Shown here: one piece after another, positions 11,798 through 23,900 of the stretch
How the letters are laid out: every line of letters begins with the position of its first letter
How positions within the stretch are numbered: the stretch's first letter is position 1
NCBI GenBank assembly: GCA_014904845.1
Contig: MU119274.1
Span: 1-64,000 of the forward strand
Reading direction: 5' to 3'
From: Acephala macrosclerotiorum
Taxonomy: Eukaryota > Ascomycota > Leotiomycetes > Helotiales > Mollisiaceae
Length of the DNA stretch: 64,000 nt
The notes under the pieces: generated by a model
Databases searched by the model: none
Told to the model about the DNA's origin: nothing
What the model saw: the letters and a program-made list of their open reading frames with translations, nothing else
Made by a program: the position numbers and the translations under genes

Positions 11798-14418
11798 TTT
11801 GGCGGTTAGAGAGGTCGTGAATTTATTCGTAGGTTGTAGGTCTGAAAGAAGAGAGGAGGTGGACAAGTTGTGTGTTGTAGGAAAATTGTTTGACGCGAGG
11901 CTGTCAATTGTCGATTGTCGATAAGAGGGGCCAAGGAAGCACCAAGACTTTGAGATCAGGAGCTCTTCAAAGGTGAATAATCTACAGAATATCCTCTTTA
12001 AATCACTGAGGGAATCGTAAGATATAGACTTTTTGTATCGAGGCTGTAGGAGGTGAATGGCTGTATACTATTTGAAATGTTCAGCGGGGTAAGCACAGCC
12101 TTGTTATTTATCTTGAACGCCGTAGCCCCCAGACTCCGCGGCAGCCCAATCAAACCCGCAAGGTCCGAGTGGCCCGTCCGCTTAGGGGCTTCCAGGTACC
12201 GAAATGGTAACATGGCGTTCCACGGGCTTTTTTATCTCCCGTCACCAACATCTTCACCCATTCACGACCAAGCATTGAGGTTTGAGTCGCATTCACACAG
12301 AATCCGAAACAGGAGACCTACGCAATCAACATATGTGTTTCTTGGGATATACGTTGACTGTGGCAATTTGTGGTTGTTGTTCTCCGGGGCCGAAGACGTG
12401 CTTTGGTTGTGTGCGAATCTCCCAAGATGAATCCCGTGCCTGTGCGACCATCCATACCTTGTTCTGCTGCACGTGATGAGATGTGCTGTACTGTACTCTA
12501 TCAAGGTTTTCTTTCAACTTCGTACTGGAGTATTTCTATTCTCTCATCTTTCTTCTACTGTTCCAGCCACCACAAGTCCCTATCATCAAAACTATCAGTC
12601 CTTCCGTTCTCACCACAGCTGTGCTTCACGAATATTTCTGTGCCTTAAACCAGGATCAAGGGCCTGACAGTGTTCATTTTCAGGGGTCAAACAAAGTTTT
12701 CGCCCTCCGATTCGCAGCGCTTACAGCGTGCATGAAACGCGCAGACGCGAGATTTCGGCTTTGGGGTACTGAATCATGGTGGTTGTGGCAGTGAAGAAGC
12801 ATCTTGACTCAGCGGGAAGACCCGACATCTTATCAGCCATAGTATATTATCTCTTCCTCTTAACTTCCCTACCAAGATTCTTACTCGTTCGTCTCAACTT
12901 GTCATCTTCCTTTTGCTCCTTTCTTATGCTTTGCTTGCCGGATTTCGGATTTCGGATAACGGAGCGGTTAAAGATGGTGGACGGAAGGTTGGACTTATGT
13001 AAGGACGTGAGGTGATACAGATCAGAGAAGGCCAACCGCGCCTCACGCCACCATCTTGGCACGGGAGATTGGGGGTGACAAGCAATGTCCAAGACCAACA
13101 CAAGCAAATTCCAAGAAATACGGCGTTTTCTTGGAGATGCTTGTCTGTAGTTGACGCTTTGATGTGCTTCAAGTAAAGTTGTATTGCAGCGCGTCGTCCC
13201 CACCAATTGATTCCCCACTCGTGTCAATCTCCCATCTGATAACCCAATATGACTTTGGAAGTGTTACGAGCCACCCAATGATCTTTCTTCTAAACCGCGT
13301 CAAACCCCTTTCAAACGCCCAACGAAGTCAAAGCACCAATGAGGCACAGTCTCCCTAACTCATCCTCACCTAAACCCTCTCACCCCCAATCAAACCTCTC
13401 CTTTCCACACCCAAACGAGCTCCACTTGGAACGAATGATTCAGCGCACTGTAGGCGGCCCCCTCATGCAAAGCCCCTTCCTCCACGGAAGCTCCACGGCC
13501 TGTGTCGACGTGTCCTCTCTCTCATCGAAACCGGGATCTACAGATCTAGACTCTGGAGACTCCACGGAAGGGTTTTCGGTGTTTAATCTGAGTGGTTCGC
13601 CTGGAAGTAGATGAGAGATAATTGGCGAGAAGTACGACGTGGGGGGCAGATTCACGTGAGCACAGGCACTGCCGCAAAGATCAATGGTTCGTGATGACTA
13701 CGGTCGATCATTATTGATGTGCATGTCAACTTATTGCATTCTTCATCACGGGTTCAACAATGGCGAGATTATGGTTTGTGGGCTCGTGGTGGACTTTTCC
13801 TTCAACGACTTCATTTCAACACGTGCTCACGAGGCGAGGTTCGGAAAATAATTTACCAGAATTCTTCGAGGCTGAGTTGAGGTTGAAGATTGGAGATGGC
13901 GGGGTATTTCAGCCCGGAAGCCTTCAAGCCACATACAAAATCTCGTCAACGGCGCTTTCGGACCAGTTACCGACGCCTGCTTGCCGAAATCAGATTCAGA
14001 TTCAGATTCAGGTTCAGATTGTGGCATTTCTTGTCAGCGAACGAAATCCAAAGCTCACGTGCAAGCCTCTTCTGCAAACAATGGCTGTGCTGTCACCCTG
14101 AGAAAGCATGCTCCAGACTTTTATTCAAAAAAACAGGTGAGAGCGCAGACAGCTGAGGAGGGGTGCCAATCCCTACTTTTGACGATTACCGGCATGATAG
14201 AGTTAGGCTTCACGAAGCGTACATCAAAAATATAGAACTCATCCGAGATACTTGTACAAAGCATTACTACTCTCGAACTATCGCTTCTACTAGATAGCTC
14301 TTATGGCTCTGAAAGCGTTCAAAGGTTTTACACAACAATGAGATTCTAAATGGCGTCTAGTATATTATACATTCATCCCAACCAAGTACCATGCCCTATC
14401 GAGAACTGTTTCAGACAT
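11798..14418. other. Long intergenic region, no gene recognised
   Basis: About 2.6 kb of normal-composition DNA with only short, mutually overlapping open frames (for example near 13339-13614) that show no domain. Apart from a short hexamer microsatellite near 13990 I see nothing supportable. Confidence 0.4.
13989..14020. repeat. TTCAGA hexamer microsatellite
   Basis: About five imperfect tandem copies of the hexamer TTCAGA in an intergenic region, one copy with A to G. Length is about 32 bp. Confidence 0.8.
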
Positions 14419-15354
14419 TTAGCTAATAACTTCGCTGGTCGCAATTTTATACTCAGAACACCACCTCTCCACCTCATCCATCCTGTCCTGTTGCCATCTT
14501 TGGACTTGGTGATAACCCAACGGCTTATCATACCATATCGATTCCACCGAGAAGGTCTTTGCGACTTCGAGGCTTGGAAGCCGTGCCGCCGGCTTCCCTC
14601 GATCCGGCAGCTCCTTCATCTTCTTGTAAAACCACTGATCCTCGTACTGCACACTGGGTTGTCGTTTGTCGTCTGCACGATCGAACTCTTTGCTCCAATT
14701 AAATTCGGAGATGATGTCCAAGACCATGGAGCGGTTTCGCAATGAGAGGCCTCCGTTATAGCCCTCGCCATACGCGGGGTCAATCGGCGCGCCGACAAAG
14801 TCGTATTCGAGAAAGTCGTCGACTTTGAGCGTTGAGCTGGAACAGAGGATACTGTCGGATTGGAACATCATGACGTGTCCCGCGGGCGAGAGCTGTTCCC
14901 ACATCCAAGGCTCGGTGATGAACCGGGACACGTCGAGGCGGTTTTTGAAGTTCACATTTGGTGGCAAGAATCGTACTACTATCCGACGTTCATTGATGAG
15001 TCGTTTAAAGGGAGCTGACAGCGGAATATCATTCTGCGATGAGGTGAAGAGAAAGATGGGCCATTCGGGGCCGAGAACGGAGGAGAAGTGCAGCAATAGC
15101 GGCATTAATCGATCGAGAGGACGGTTGTCGATGATTGCCGCTACATTACTCGTGATGGTATAATCTAACAAAGAAGTCGTCAAACTCCAAGGTTGGGATG
15201 TCAAAGCAGAAATCTCAGAAGTCTCAAAGCCACTGTAGAAAGAGCGCAGTTGAAAAAAAGATAAGTAGAGGAGAATGATCGTAACAATGCTAAAAGTAAA
15301 AGAAACGATAAAGCGCTGAGTCTGTTGTGCTCGATGCATCATCATTGATAGCAT
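14419..15354 (-). CDS. DUF5672-type glycosyltransferase, membrane-anchored
   Basis: Intronless minus-strand gene of 311 residues, started at the ATG at 15354 (MLSMMMHRAQQTQRF); the frame beyond it has no ATG. Residues about 15-35 (FIVSFTFSIVTIILLYLSFF) form a single N-terminal membrane segment, giving a type II Golgi-type topology. The lumenal part matches the fungal DUF5672 family: NVAAIIDNRPLDRLMPLLLH, GPEWPIFLFTS, HVMMFQSDSILC, DFLEYDFVGAPIDPAYGEGY, then NGGLSLRNRSM, and EDQWFYKKM. The SDS and GGLSLRN segments occupy the places where such enzymes bind the nucleotide sugar. The acceptor is unknown. No damage seen. The nearest genes are far away and unrelated. Confidence 0.82.
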   Translation of the reverse strand: MLSMMMHRAQQTQRFIVSFTFSIVTIILLYLSFFQLRSFYSGFETSEISALTSQPWSLTTSLLDYTITSNVAAIIDNRPLDRLMPLLLHFSSVLGPEWPIFLFTSSQNDIPLSAPFKRLINERRIVVRFLPPNVNFKNRLDVSRFITEPWMWEQLSPAGHVMMFQSDSILCSSSTLKVDDFLEYDFVGAPIDPAYGEGYNGGLSLRNRSMVLDIISEFNWSKEFDRADDKRQPSVQYEDQWFYKKMKELPDRGKPAARLPSLEVAKTFSVESIWYDKPLGYHQVQRWQQDRMDEVERWCSEYKIATSEVIS

Positions 15355-15462
15355 CTGGATCAACCTGATGCTATCTTGGCTACTAAACCAAATAATTTGG
15401 TGAGATGAGCACTTGCTTATAACACTTCTCAGAACTCAAGGCGCCACGGAAATAGAAACGGC

Positions 15463-16068
15463 GTAGCACCCAGCGTAATCAAAAAAAACCACGTTAATCA
15501 ATTCAAATCATGATAAACTTGATTAGATTAAATTAGATTATAATTAACGCATTTTCGAAAAAATCTAAATTACCGATAAAAACCTTAATCGCCATACAAA
15601 ATAATCATGATTATAATCAAACAATTAAATTAGATTATAATTACGCCAAAATCTTGATGATTAAATTATGATCAAGGCCTTATAATTTAATTAATCTAAC
15701 ATCTGTATAGTCAAATTTCGATCTTAAAATAATGTTCCAACATATCGGACCGGGTATTGCAATAGCCACGATTGATACAAAAGGCTGCATACGCGATTAT
15801 TAAAACGAGCCAGTTACAACGGTCAAATTTTTCTAAGCGCCCAATCCCACACGCGTGCGCCTTATCTCACCGCATTGTGAAACCCCAACTTTTCATTCCT
15901 AGCCTACGAAATTTTCTAGACATTGGGTCAAGGCCTTTATATAGTTATGCGATCAAGTTTCATGCCCGAGCTTAGCATACGAAATTTTCCCCAAAATACC
16001 ACCTACAGAATGAATCTAAAGCCAACTTGACCAGACCTGTCGGGTCAGGCTCTGATGTTGGGTGCTAC
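15463..16068. mobile_element. Possible small TIR element (MITE-like) with TA duplication
   Basis: A perfect 10-bp inverted pair, GTAGCACCCA at 15463-15472 and TGGGTGCTAC at 16059-16068, brackets about 600 bp whose left half is AT-rich. Each arm contains a TA at its outer end, as for mariner/Tc1-type TA insertions. The 10-mer CCAGCGTAAT also occurs in direct orientation at both ends (15470-15479 and 16068-16077), which a simple MITE does not explain. No transposase. Could be coincidence or a rearranged element. Confidence 0.35.
15480..15700. repeat. AT-rich segment with internal near-repeats
   Basis: AT-rich stretch with two copies of an approximately 22-bp sequence (attaaattagattataatta core, near 15527 and 15628) and palindromic patches such as AATCATGATT. 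It resembles lightly RIP-mutated repeat DNA and lies in the left half of the putative small TIR element. Confidence 0.4.
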
Positions 16069-16700
16069 CAGCGTAATAAATGCTTAACCTAGTGGGATAT
16101 GTCTGCAATTATACTCCGCTATTGCTTAGTGTTGGAGTTTGGAATCAAGGCTCCCTAATTTACTGTGGGAGCTGCAAGAAACATTTATGTATCCCTTTGG
16201 TGTCTATCTTTTGTACATTGCAATTCTCAACTTCTCAAGAAAACCATGTTCATCATCTCTAATCTATTTTCCCCCTTGATTTCTTGTCTCTCTCATATAT
16301 GTCGACACAATCCCAAGCTTCCCAGTTGCAGAGCTCGAGTATGACCACAAATACTCGCCCTCCCGAGACTAACAGCGGAATCGTTACATCATGGCTAGCA
16401 GTGACTTCCGCTTGGCCCTTAGTCTGACAATGCTCTACGGAGATCTACTCCCAGGCCGGAAACGTTGAGGGCCTCGCAGCTATTGCATTTGATCCATTTT
16501 TCGGAGAGTCGATCAGCACACAGTTCCTTGCCTCCCATCCATCGCAACATCATGGTAGAATCAAGTGCGTCAAACTCCCTTACAGACCGTCACCAGCATT
16601 GGACCTCTAGTCTGTCCCCAATTATACACAACAGCAAGAACAAGCGCTCTCAACCCCGCGAGCACATTCGTCGCTCGCTGTCCATCGTAAGCTCAATTTC

Positions 16701-17819
16701 TTAAATCATCATACCAACGATAGCGATTGGTTCTCTCGCTGGGGTAGCCATCTTATCTTGGTTATTGAGATTAACGAAATCATCGATGGTAGCCTCGACC
16801 TTGGTCTCAATTTTCAGACTAGAGGCCAAACTACCCGCAGAGGGTGTAGGACCAAATGCCTTGATTGCCCAGTCGGACTCCCCGGTAGCAGCGACGTATT
16901 GTGCACAGCTAGTAGATTTTGTTGCTGAATAGATATTTTTCGAACCATCGACGATCTTGGAGATGTTCTCTTGTGAGTACAAATGAGGGGCATGGTAAGG
17001 AGTGTAGATTGGAAGATGTTGACGGAAGGTCTTTGGTCGGTTGGAGCTCAACCAGTTGTCAATGTTGACCAAGGTAGTTGGAGGACCCTGGACTGTGACT
17101 GCCTTGCGAAATGAGGCGCTGACGTACGCCTTCTTCCGCTCTAGGGCAGCCTGCGGAATTGTTAGCATGTGGTTAGACTGCGGGATCAAGTCTATCTTAC
17201 AGTCTCATGGATGGTCTCCAGTTCGTTGCCAATCTCCGTTGGGACGGTCATTGCCCAGGTCTCAGATGGACTGCTCTGCTGCTCCAATTCGTTTCTGATC
17301 TCGGTCGCAGTCACACTAGTTCTGAAAGCTATCCGGACCGACTCCACGGCAAGAGGAATCAACTCTACCAAGCTCCTCGCTTGGCTGACTGCGATTGCAG
17401 AAAGTTGACCAACACATAGTCCCACCGTGATGGCGACCTCTGAGCTTGGGTATGGCTCCTCTGGTCGCGCTTCATAGTAGCTTTACAAAAATGTCAGCAG
17501 CAGCTGGACTCGAAAAGGTTGTTAAAAATCTCACCTGATGAATTGTCCCAATTGAATGATGACAAGTATAGCCGGTGCTAGGCATTGGTGATCTAGCGGT
17601 GCACCCACCCTCTTGGATCAAAGCCTCCAATTCTGCCAAATCTGGCATGCCCTTCCTGTCAGGCACGGGGATCTTGGTTATCTCATACTGAAGTGCGAGT
17701 CTTGCACGAGCGAGGAAGGTGGAAAGAAGGGAATTGTCTTTGCGACTTTGGAGCACCCGCTGGTATGATGGGTGCAGGCAGAGAGAGCCATCACCAAAAA
17801 AGTGGATTGGAGAAGCTAT
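16701..17819 (-). pseudogene. Relic of a non-reducing polyketide synthase: SAT domain only
   Basis: Minus-strand remnant of the starter-unit:ACP transacylase (SAT) domain that opens non-reducing PKSs. Three exons can be followed: 17819-17535, 17480-17201 and 17150-16701. Landmarks are IHFFGDGSLCLHPSYQRVLQ, LLSTFLARARLALQYEITKI, the nucleophile segment VGLCVGQLSAIAVSQA (G-x-C-x-G kept), GPPTTL, and LPIYTPYHAPHLYSQ near the end of SAT. It then reads through a linker to IAIVGM, the first strand of the KS domain, and stops. KS, AT, PT, ACP and TE are absent. Damage: the expected initiator codon at 17817-17819 reads ATA; a frame change lies near 17575-17585; a stretch between SAT and linker is deleted. 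Intact NR-PKSs exceed 1,700 residues. Confidence 0.85.
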
Positions 17820-20800
17820 TATGATGCTGGATCATATGCCTCAAGTAATACAAAGGGGATAAACAGGAAGTGATAGACGCAAGTGATTGATGAGAGTGAG
17901 AGAATGAGGGTATAGTATGTAGATATGGTATCACTAGATACATGAACGTGATATGTTGAAGCATATTTGCTCGTCCCGGCGAATTGATATGGAGGCTGAC
18001 GGATGGTGGTTGCTCGCTAAATTTTGAACTCGTAGGGGCATTTCCGGCTGTCAGTGCTATTTTTACCACCAAGCAGGGCTGAGCAGGAGGATTGTATCTC
18101 TGTACTGGCTCAAAGCAAATATTCTAATTGATTATGGAGCAATTAGTTCTATCTCCGGAGTGAGGCAGAGCTTACTGATCTGATTTCTGGAGTTATCGCG
18201 AAGCGTCATGGTGTATTTCTTCCACCAGGCGGCTCAGCGCAACGTGTGTCGCGGCGATAATTTGACACTCACGATTGCGGCGAGGGAAAATTCCGCGCGA
18301 CTGTTGAAGAACAATTCTCCGTACAGAATCTAGCGTGTGCATCGTATATAAGACTGGCACGATGGCCAATTTGGTGATCAACAGAGTGTTGATAAAGGAC
18401 TGGATGAGATGAAAATATGAGGACGGGCTCAACACGCTAGAAGGTACGCTAACCGAATACACTAAAGCTCCTCCTCTGCACTTAAGGAGATGAGCTACTT
18501 GGAGTTATGTAGAATATGCAGAATGCAAATTGTCCCCAAGGCACGAGATCTCAATTTCTGGCACTTCATAACGTCAGTCTAGTCACGAGCTTCACCTTCT
18601 GAGAGATCTGCTGACGCTCTGATTATAGATGTAGCTAGACAGATGTTGATTTCAAGAACTTGTCGGTCGTTTAGATGAAGGAAAGATATTAATTTCTGAG
18701 GAAGTTGAAGATTCTGAGAATTATCTGCTTGATGGGTCGTGCGCGTATAACAACTAACCGTTAGCAAGGCTTCCACGTTCAGGACTTCAGCTTGCTTGAA
18801 GTAAACCCTCATTACAGGAAGTCATCTTGGCTCGGGATCTCTCCTCATAAGTACACACCTTCCCAATTTAGTGGTAGTTTCAAGTCAGGATGCAAGAAGA
18901 TTCCTAACCCCTCGCTCGGGATCATTCACGTGATTCACCCCCCTTTAGCAAGATTCAGCTATTCTCGGAGTGTTAGCAGCTATTGCTATATTTTCAAGAA
19001 GCTTACTTTTATAATGAGCCCGCCCATGCATTTCTATATTTATCTTCTTTGCTTTGAAAAGCCATGCGAAAGTATCGTGGTCTCTATCACCATTTCTCGT
19101 CTAAGTTGCTACTTCCCTCCTACAACCCTTGCCTTCTAGCACTGAGATCGAAGTGACTATTTCCATTCTTACCATGAAATATTAGCAATAGCCACAACTT
19201 CCCCCCAAAGTATCTCCTGTCGCATCGTATGCCATCACTTGACAATGATATCCCCAAAATTCAGCGCTTTCGCACGGGTCAGCGACCTTGGCAATCTTTC
19301 CTCCGCACCCTGCGCAGTATAGATAGCTCCAGGTACACATTTAGATGTTCGGGGATAGTTGGTGTAGTTGGTCTAGGTAGGGCCCGAAACTTGGCTTAAG
19401 GCGAAAGGTATGTTGTGATATGATGGTAAGTTTGAGCGTTGTGGGGAGGGAAAGGATGTTCTCAAGTACTAAAGAATGTGGGATGTTGAATCAGAGTAAA
19501 CATAAGATGATTCTCTTGACAAGAATGAATGTTGGTAATACTTCAACACCATGATTGATTTCCGCATCACTTAAGGAGTGAGTATATGCCATTCCATCTG
19601 CGGTAACTCACTCGCTTAATGTGTCTCAACGCAATCAAATGCCACGACTTTGTGCACACTTACACAAACATAAGTTCAAAATTTGTCTATTTGTTTTTGG
19701 AAGCTATGCAAAAGCAACATTTCTCGTCTCCCCTTAAAACTTCGCACCACTTGCACACCTCATGTTGCTCAACCCCACAGACCCTACCATCTCACCCCCA
19801 TCCATTTAAAGCTTCGATATTCTCGCACAGGACAAACAAACTCCGTAATATAAATCCATTTCCTTCACATATATATCTCCTGTACAGGGGCGATTGCCTG
19901 GATTGCATGGTTCAAGGTAATCCTTATCAAGCCCGACCCCGCATCTGCGGCAGCGTATCCAGCGAAAGTAGCACATTTTTGGTGGCCGCTGAATGTTTAT
20001 AAGGTTGGCAAATCGTTTTAATTTGGTTTGACTTGGTAAGAGGATATGGAAATGAAGATGTTTGTATGGTGGTCGAGAAGGTTGTGTTGATGAGATGAGG
20101 GGGAAGAGAGAGAGTTGCCTTTAAATTATTGGGATCTGGACGTCTTGAACCATGTTCTGAGCATACGTCTTCATTCAAGATTCTTCTTGTGTTTCCAAGG
20201 TATTGTAAACCTATCATCGTATGAATTGATACAAGTGAAGTGCCCGAGATCTCGAGCCCAGTGATTGCCAAACCTCCTACCTCCTGCTCTCGACTTTGAA
20301 ACCCCTCTTTACTGCATACAAGCCACAGAAGAGGACTTAAAATATTTTCTCGTTACCATAGCATAATACTCTAGAGTTCTATTCAACTTGCTCGATGTCG
20401 ATCAAGTTTAATATATTAGACAGGTTATATGATCCACCCCCTGTTTTGCCCCTTTCTATTGAATCGAACGTCTAAGTTGATTGAAAGGATAGCGAGACAA
20501 CCTTGTGGCTTGTAGATTCAAAACTGATGTGATGTCTAGGCTGTTTCAAACATGCTCGAGCATCCCGTTTGTTTCCTACAGCCCGCTATCCTCGTCAGAA
20601 CATAAATCGCGCAGCCCCCAAGTCCAATTCCACGATTTTCGCTTGCTCATATAAATTCACCACAGCTTTCGCTAGAGTATCATTCAAAGCAACAGTGAAC
20701 TTTCCCACTTGCAATTCGACAGCGACGATCCTACCTTGTTTCATACATACTCCTGGCGAAGGGATTCACTTCAAGAACATACATAGGCTTCTAGTCCGTT

Positions 20801-20842
20801 CAACTAGCTCACAAAACGCCTGAATTTGACCTCAACTCGAGT
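17820..20842. other. Intergenic flank left of the large insertion
   Basis: About 3 kb of moderately AT-biased DNA with no recognisable gene. Short open frames (for example on the minus strand at 18193-18462 and 19927-20271) show no domains. It may contain eroded sequence from the former PKS locus, but I cannot align any of it by eye. Confidence 0.4.
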
Positions 20843-20850
20843 CTCACTAG
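20843..20850. repeat. Target-site duplication, left copy
   Basis: The octamer CTCACTAG directly precedes the left terminal inverted repeat. An identical octamer follows the right one at 31513-31520. Eight-base duplications are typical of hAT-superfamily insertions. Confidence 0.88.
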
Positions 20851-20865
20851 CAGAGTGGTCATTAA
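20851..20865 (+). repeat. Left terminal inverted repeat
   Basis: CAGAGTGGTCATTAA, a perfect inverted match to 31498-31512. It is immediately preceded by the octamer duplication. Confidence 0.88.
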
Positions 20866-20886
20866 GTCAGCTAGCTGATGTCAATA

Positions 20887-20908
20887 CTGATAACTGATCA
20901 GTTATCAG
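20887..20908. repeat. 22-bp perfect palindrome near the left terminus
   Basis: A perfect palindrome centred on TGATCA, beginning CTGATAACTG, located 36 bp inside the left end of the insertion. Subterminal palindromes can serve as transposase-binding sites, but no copy is seen at the right end. Confidence 0.6.
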
Positions 20909-23900
20909 CCATTTAATTGCCTAGTTTTTCAACTAATAGCCATTCAATTAATAGATTCTCGAATGATATAATTAATTAGTTTTATAATTAGATTTTTGGG
21001 ATTTTAAAGTTATAATTTTAGTGTTTTATTATAGTGTTTTAATAAAGAGTTAAAGCGGAAAAACTTAATAAAAAGTCTTTAATTAATTATAATTAAACGA
21101 ATTAAAGTACTATAAACTATTTTTTATTTCTTTAATGAATTTAAATTTTTAAATATTAATATTATTATTATTATTTTATTCAAAATACGACGATTTTATT
21201 TATTATTATATTAGAATTATTTTTAGTACTTTTTATTTTCGAATTTACGTTATTTCAAGTAAATTCTACGGTTTTTATAGCTAATATTTTTAATCGAATA
21301 AAAACTAATACTTTCAACTCGAATACTATTATTGAACGCGATAAGTATTCTCGATTTATTTTTATATATAACGATTATTACAATTTTTATAATTCTCCTT
21401 ATAAAAATTTACTTAAAAAATACTCGCTATATACAATTAAATAATCGTTATTCGATGATCGATTTACTATTTTATTGCGCTTTAAAAAATAATATATTTT
21501 TATTAAAATATAATCATTAAAATACGCAATTAATAATTATACGAAAACGACAAAATGAAATACTATTTTAATATAAATATATAAACATTATAAATAATTA
21601 TTTTATTTTCGATTTATATTTAAATACTAATTTATAAATTACTATAATTCGAACTTTTTTTAGTATAAAAACTTTTATTTCGATTCGAATACGCTCGCGA
21701 ATATTATTAATTATTTTTTTAAAATATATTATTTCGATGAAAATAATAATATTTAACGATTATAAGCGAACGAGATAAAAGTATAATTATTAAAATATAT
21801 TAATAGAAATTACCATATAATTATTTTATTTTACTAATAAAAGTTTATAAATACTTTTATTAAATAAATAGTTTTTAATAATATTAAATACAAAAAAATA
21901 ATTTTTAAACGTTTTTTTCGATTGTTTAAAATTACTAATAAAAACGTTATTATTACGATATTTACGTTTTACGTTACGATCGAAAATTGGATTTATAAAT
22001 ATTTTATTTATTTCGAACTTTATATTATCGAAAAAATTTAACGCTTTAAATCGAAAATATTTATATTTTTCGACGATTAAAAATCGAAACGAGAAAAAAT
22101 ATTTTTTTTTAATATTATAATACATTTTATTAATAAATTTAATATTATTATAATACGATTAATCGATTTATTAAAATTATTGAAATATAAAAAAACAAAT
22201 ATCGATATATTTAATTAATTTTTTTATATTTTAACGATATATCGATATATTAAATTATAATAAATATATTATTAAATTTAAAATAATATTTTTTTAATAT
22301 TTTTAAATATAAAATAATATTTAATATATATTTTAATATTATATAATATAATATATTATTTTATACTTTTTTTTTAAACGATTTAAAATTATTAACGAAA
22401 ATTTAAATTATTTTATTTTTAATAATATAGTAAATAATAATATTATATTTATTAAATTTATAAAAAAAAAAAATTAATTTTAAAAAACGCTGTTTTTATT
22501 ATTTCGATTATATTTTTAATTTTATCGTCGAATTTTACTTTTTTAATTAAAACGAGAAATTATATAAAAAGTAAATAAACGTAATAAAACTATAAAAACG
22601 AAGAAAATTATAATAATAACGTGAAAAACTAAAAAAGTTTTATAATTTTTAAAAAATGTAACGATTTTTTTATCGCGTTATAAACTACTAGAGTTTTAGC
22701 GACGTTTCGCGCTTTTTAATATATTAAAAAAACAAATAAAAATTTAATTTTATAATTATTTTTATTAAAAAAATTTAATTTAAAATTATTTTAAAAAATT
22801 GAAAATTAAAAAAAATTAAAAAATTAAAAAACTCGCTTAAACCTCGCTTAAACCTCGCTTATTTTTAATTAATTTTTATAATATATCAAATTTTATTATT
22901 TAATTATATTAAAATTATATATAAAATTAAATAAAAATTTAATAAAAAATTATTTCAAATTTAATAAAAATTAAATATTATATAAAAAAAAATTATTATA
23001 TAATAATTAATATATTAAATTTTAAAAATAATATTATATTTTATTTTTATAAATTAAATAATTATAATATAAAAAAAAATTTGAATTTTTTTTTAAATTC
23101 TTTTAATATTTATATAATTAATAAATATATTAATTATAATAAAATAAAAAATAAAATAAAAATTATAAATTTTTTAAAAATAATATTTAATTTTAATAAT
23201 AAATTTAATATAAATTTTTTTTTTAAATTATTATATTTATTATTTTTTAAAAAATAAAAAATAAAAATATAATTAAAAATATATTAATATTTAAAAGAAA
23301 TTAATAATATATTATTTTATTTATTAAATAAATATTTTTATATAATTTATTATAAAAATTTTAAATAAATTTATTAAACGTATATTAAAATATTTATTAT
23401 TAATAATTTATAAATATAATATTAAATTTAATTAAAATTAACGTTATTTATATTAAATTTAAAATTTATAATTAATTAATAATTTATTTATTTATTTCGT
23501 TTTTAATTTATTATTAATAATAAATATTAATTAATTATAAAATAATTTTAAATTTATATTAAAAACGAATTTTTAAACTTTGTATTTTTATTTATTATTT
23601 AATTAAAAACGTATAAAAATTAATAATAATATTTATTTAAATTCGAAATAAATTTTTTAATTTTTTTATTATTTATTATATAATTATTTTTTAATATAAT
23701 AAATTTATTTAAAATTAAATTTTTTTTTATAATAAAAATAAATAAAAAAAAATTTTGTTTTTATAAATAAAACTTTTTTTTAATAAAATAATATTAAATA
23801 AATATATTTTTTATTATTTTAAAATATAAAAAAAATATATATATTTTAATTATAATTTATAAATAAATATTAAAAAAAATTATTAATTAATTAAAAAATA

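Noticed and set aside
12000..14400. Several open frames of 70-130 codons on both strands
   Set aside because: They overlap one another, lack domains, and show no splice pattern that builds a larger protein.
18000..20840. Possible further PKS fragments between the SAT relic and the insertion
   Set aside because: I could not find KS, AT or ACP motifs (for example D-T-A-C-S-S or G-D-S-L) in any frame.
21826..22125. 99-codon minus-strand open frame in the AT-rich insertion
   Set aside because: Phe/Lys/Asn/Ile/Tyr-only composition expected from A/T-degraded DNA. No domain and no splice context.
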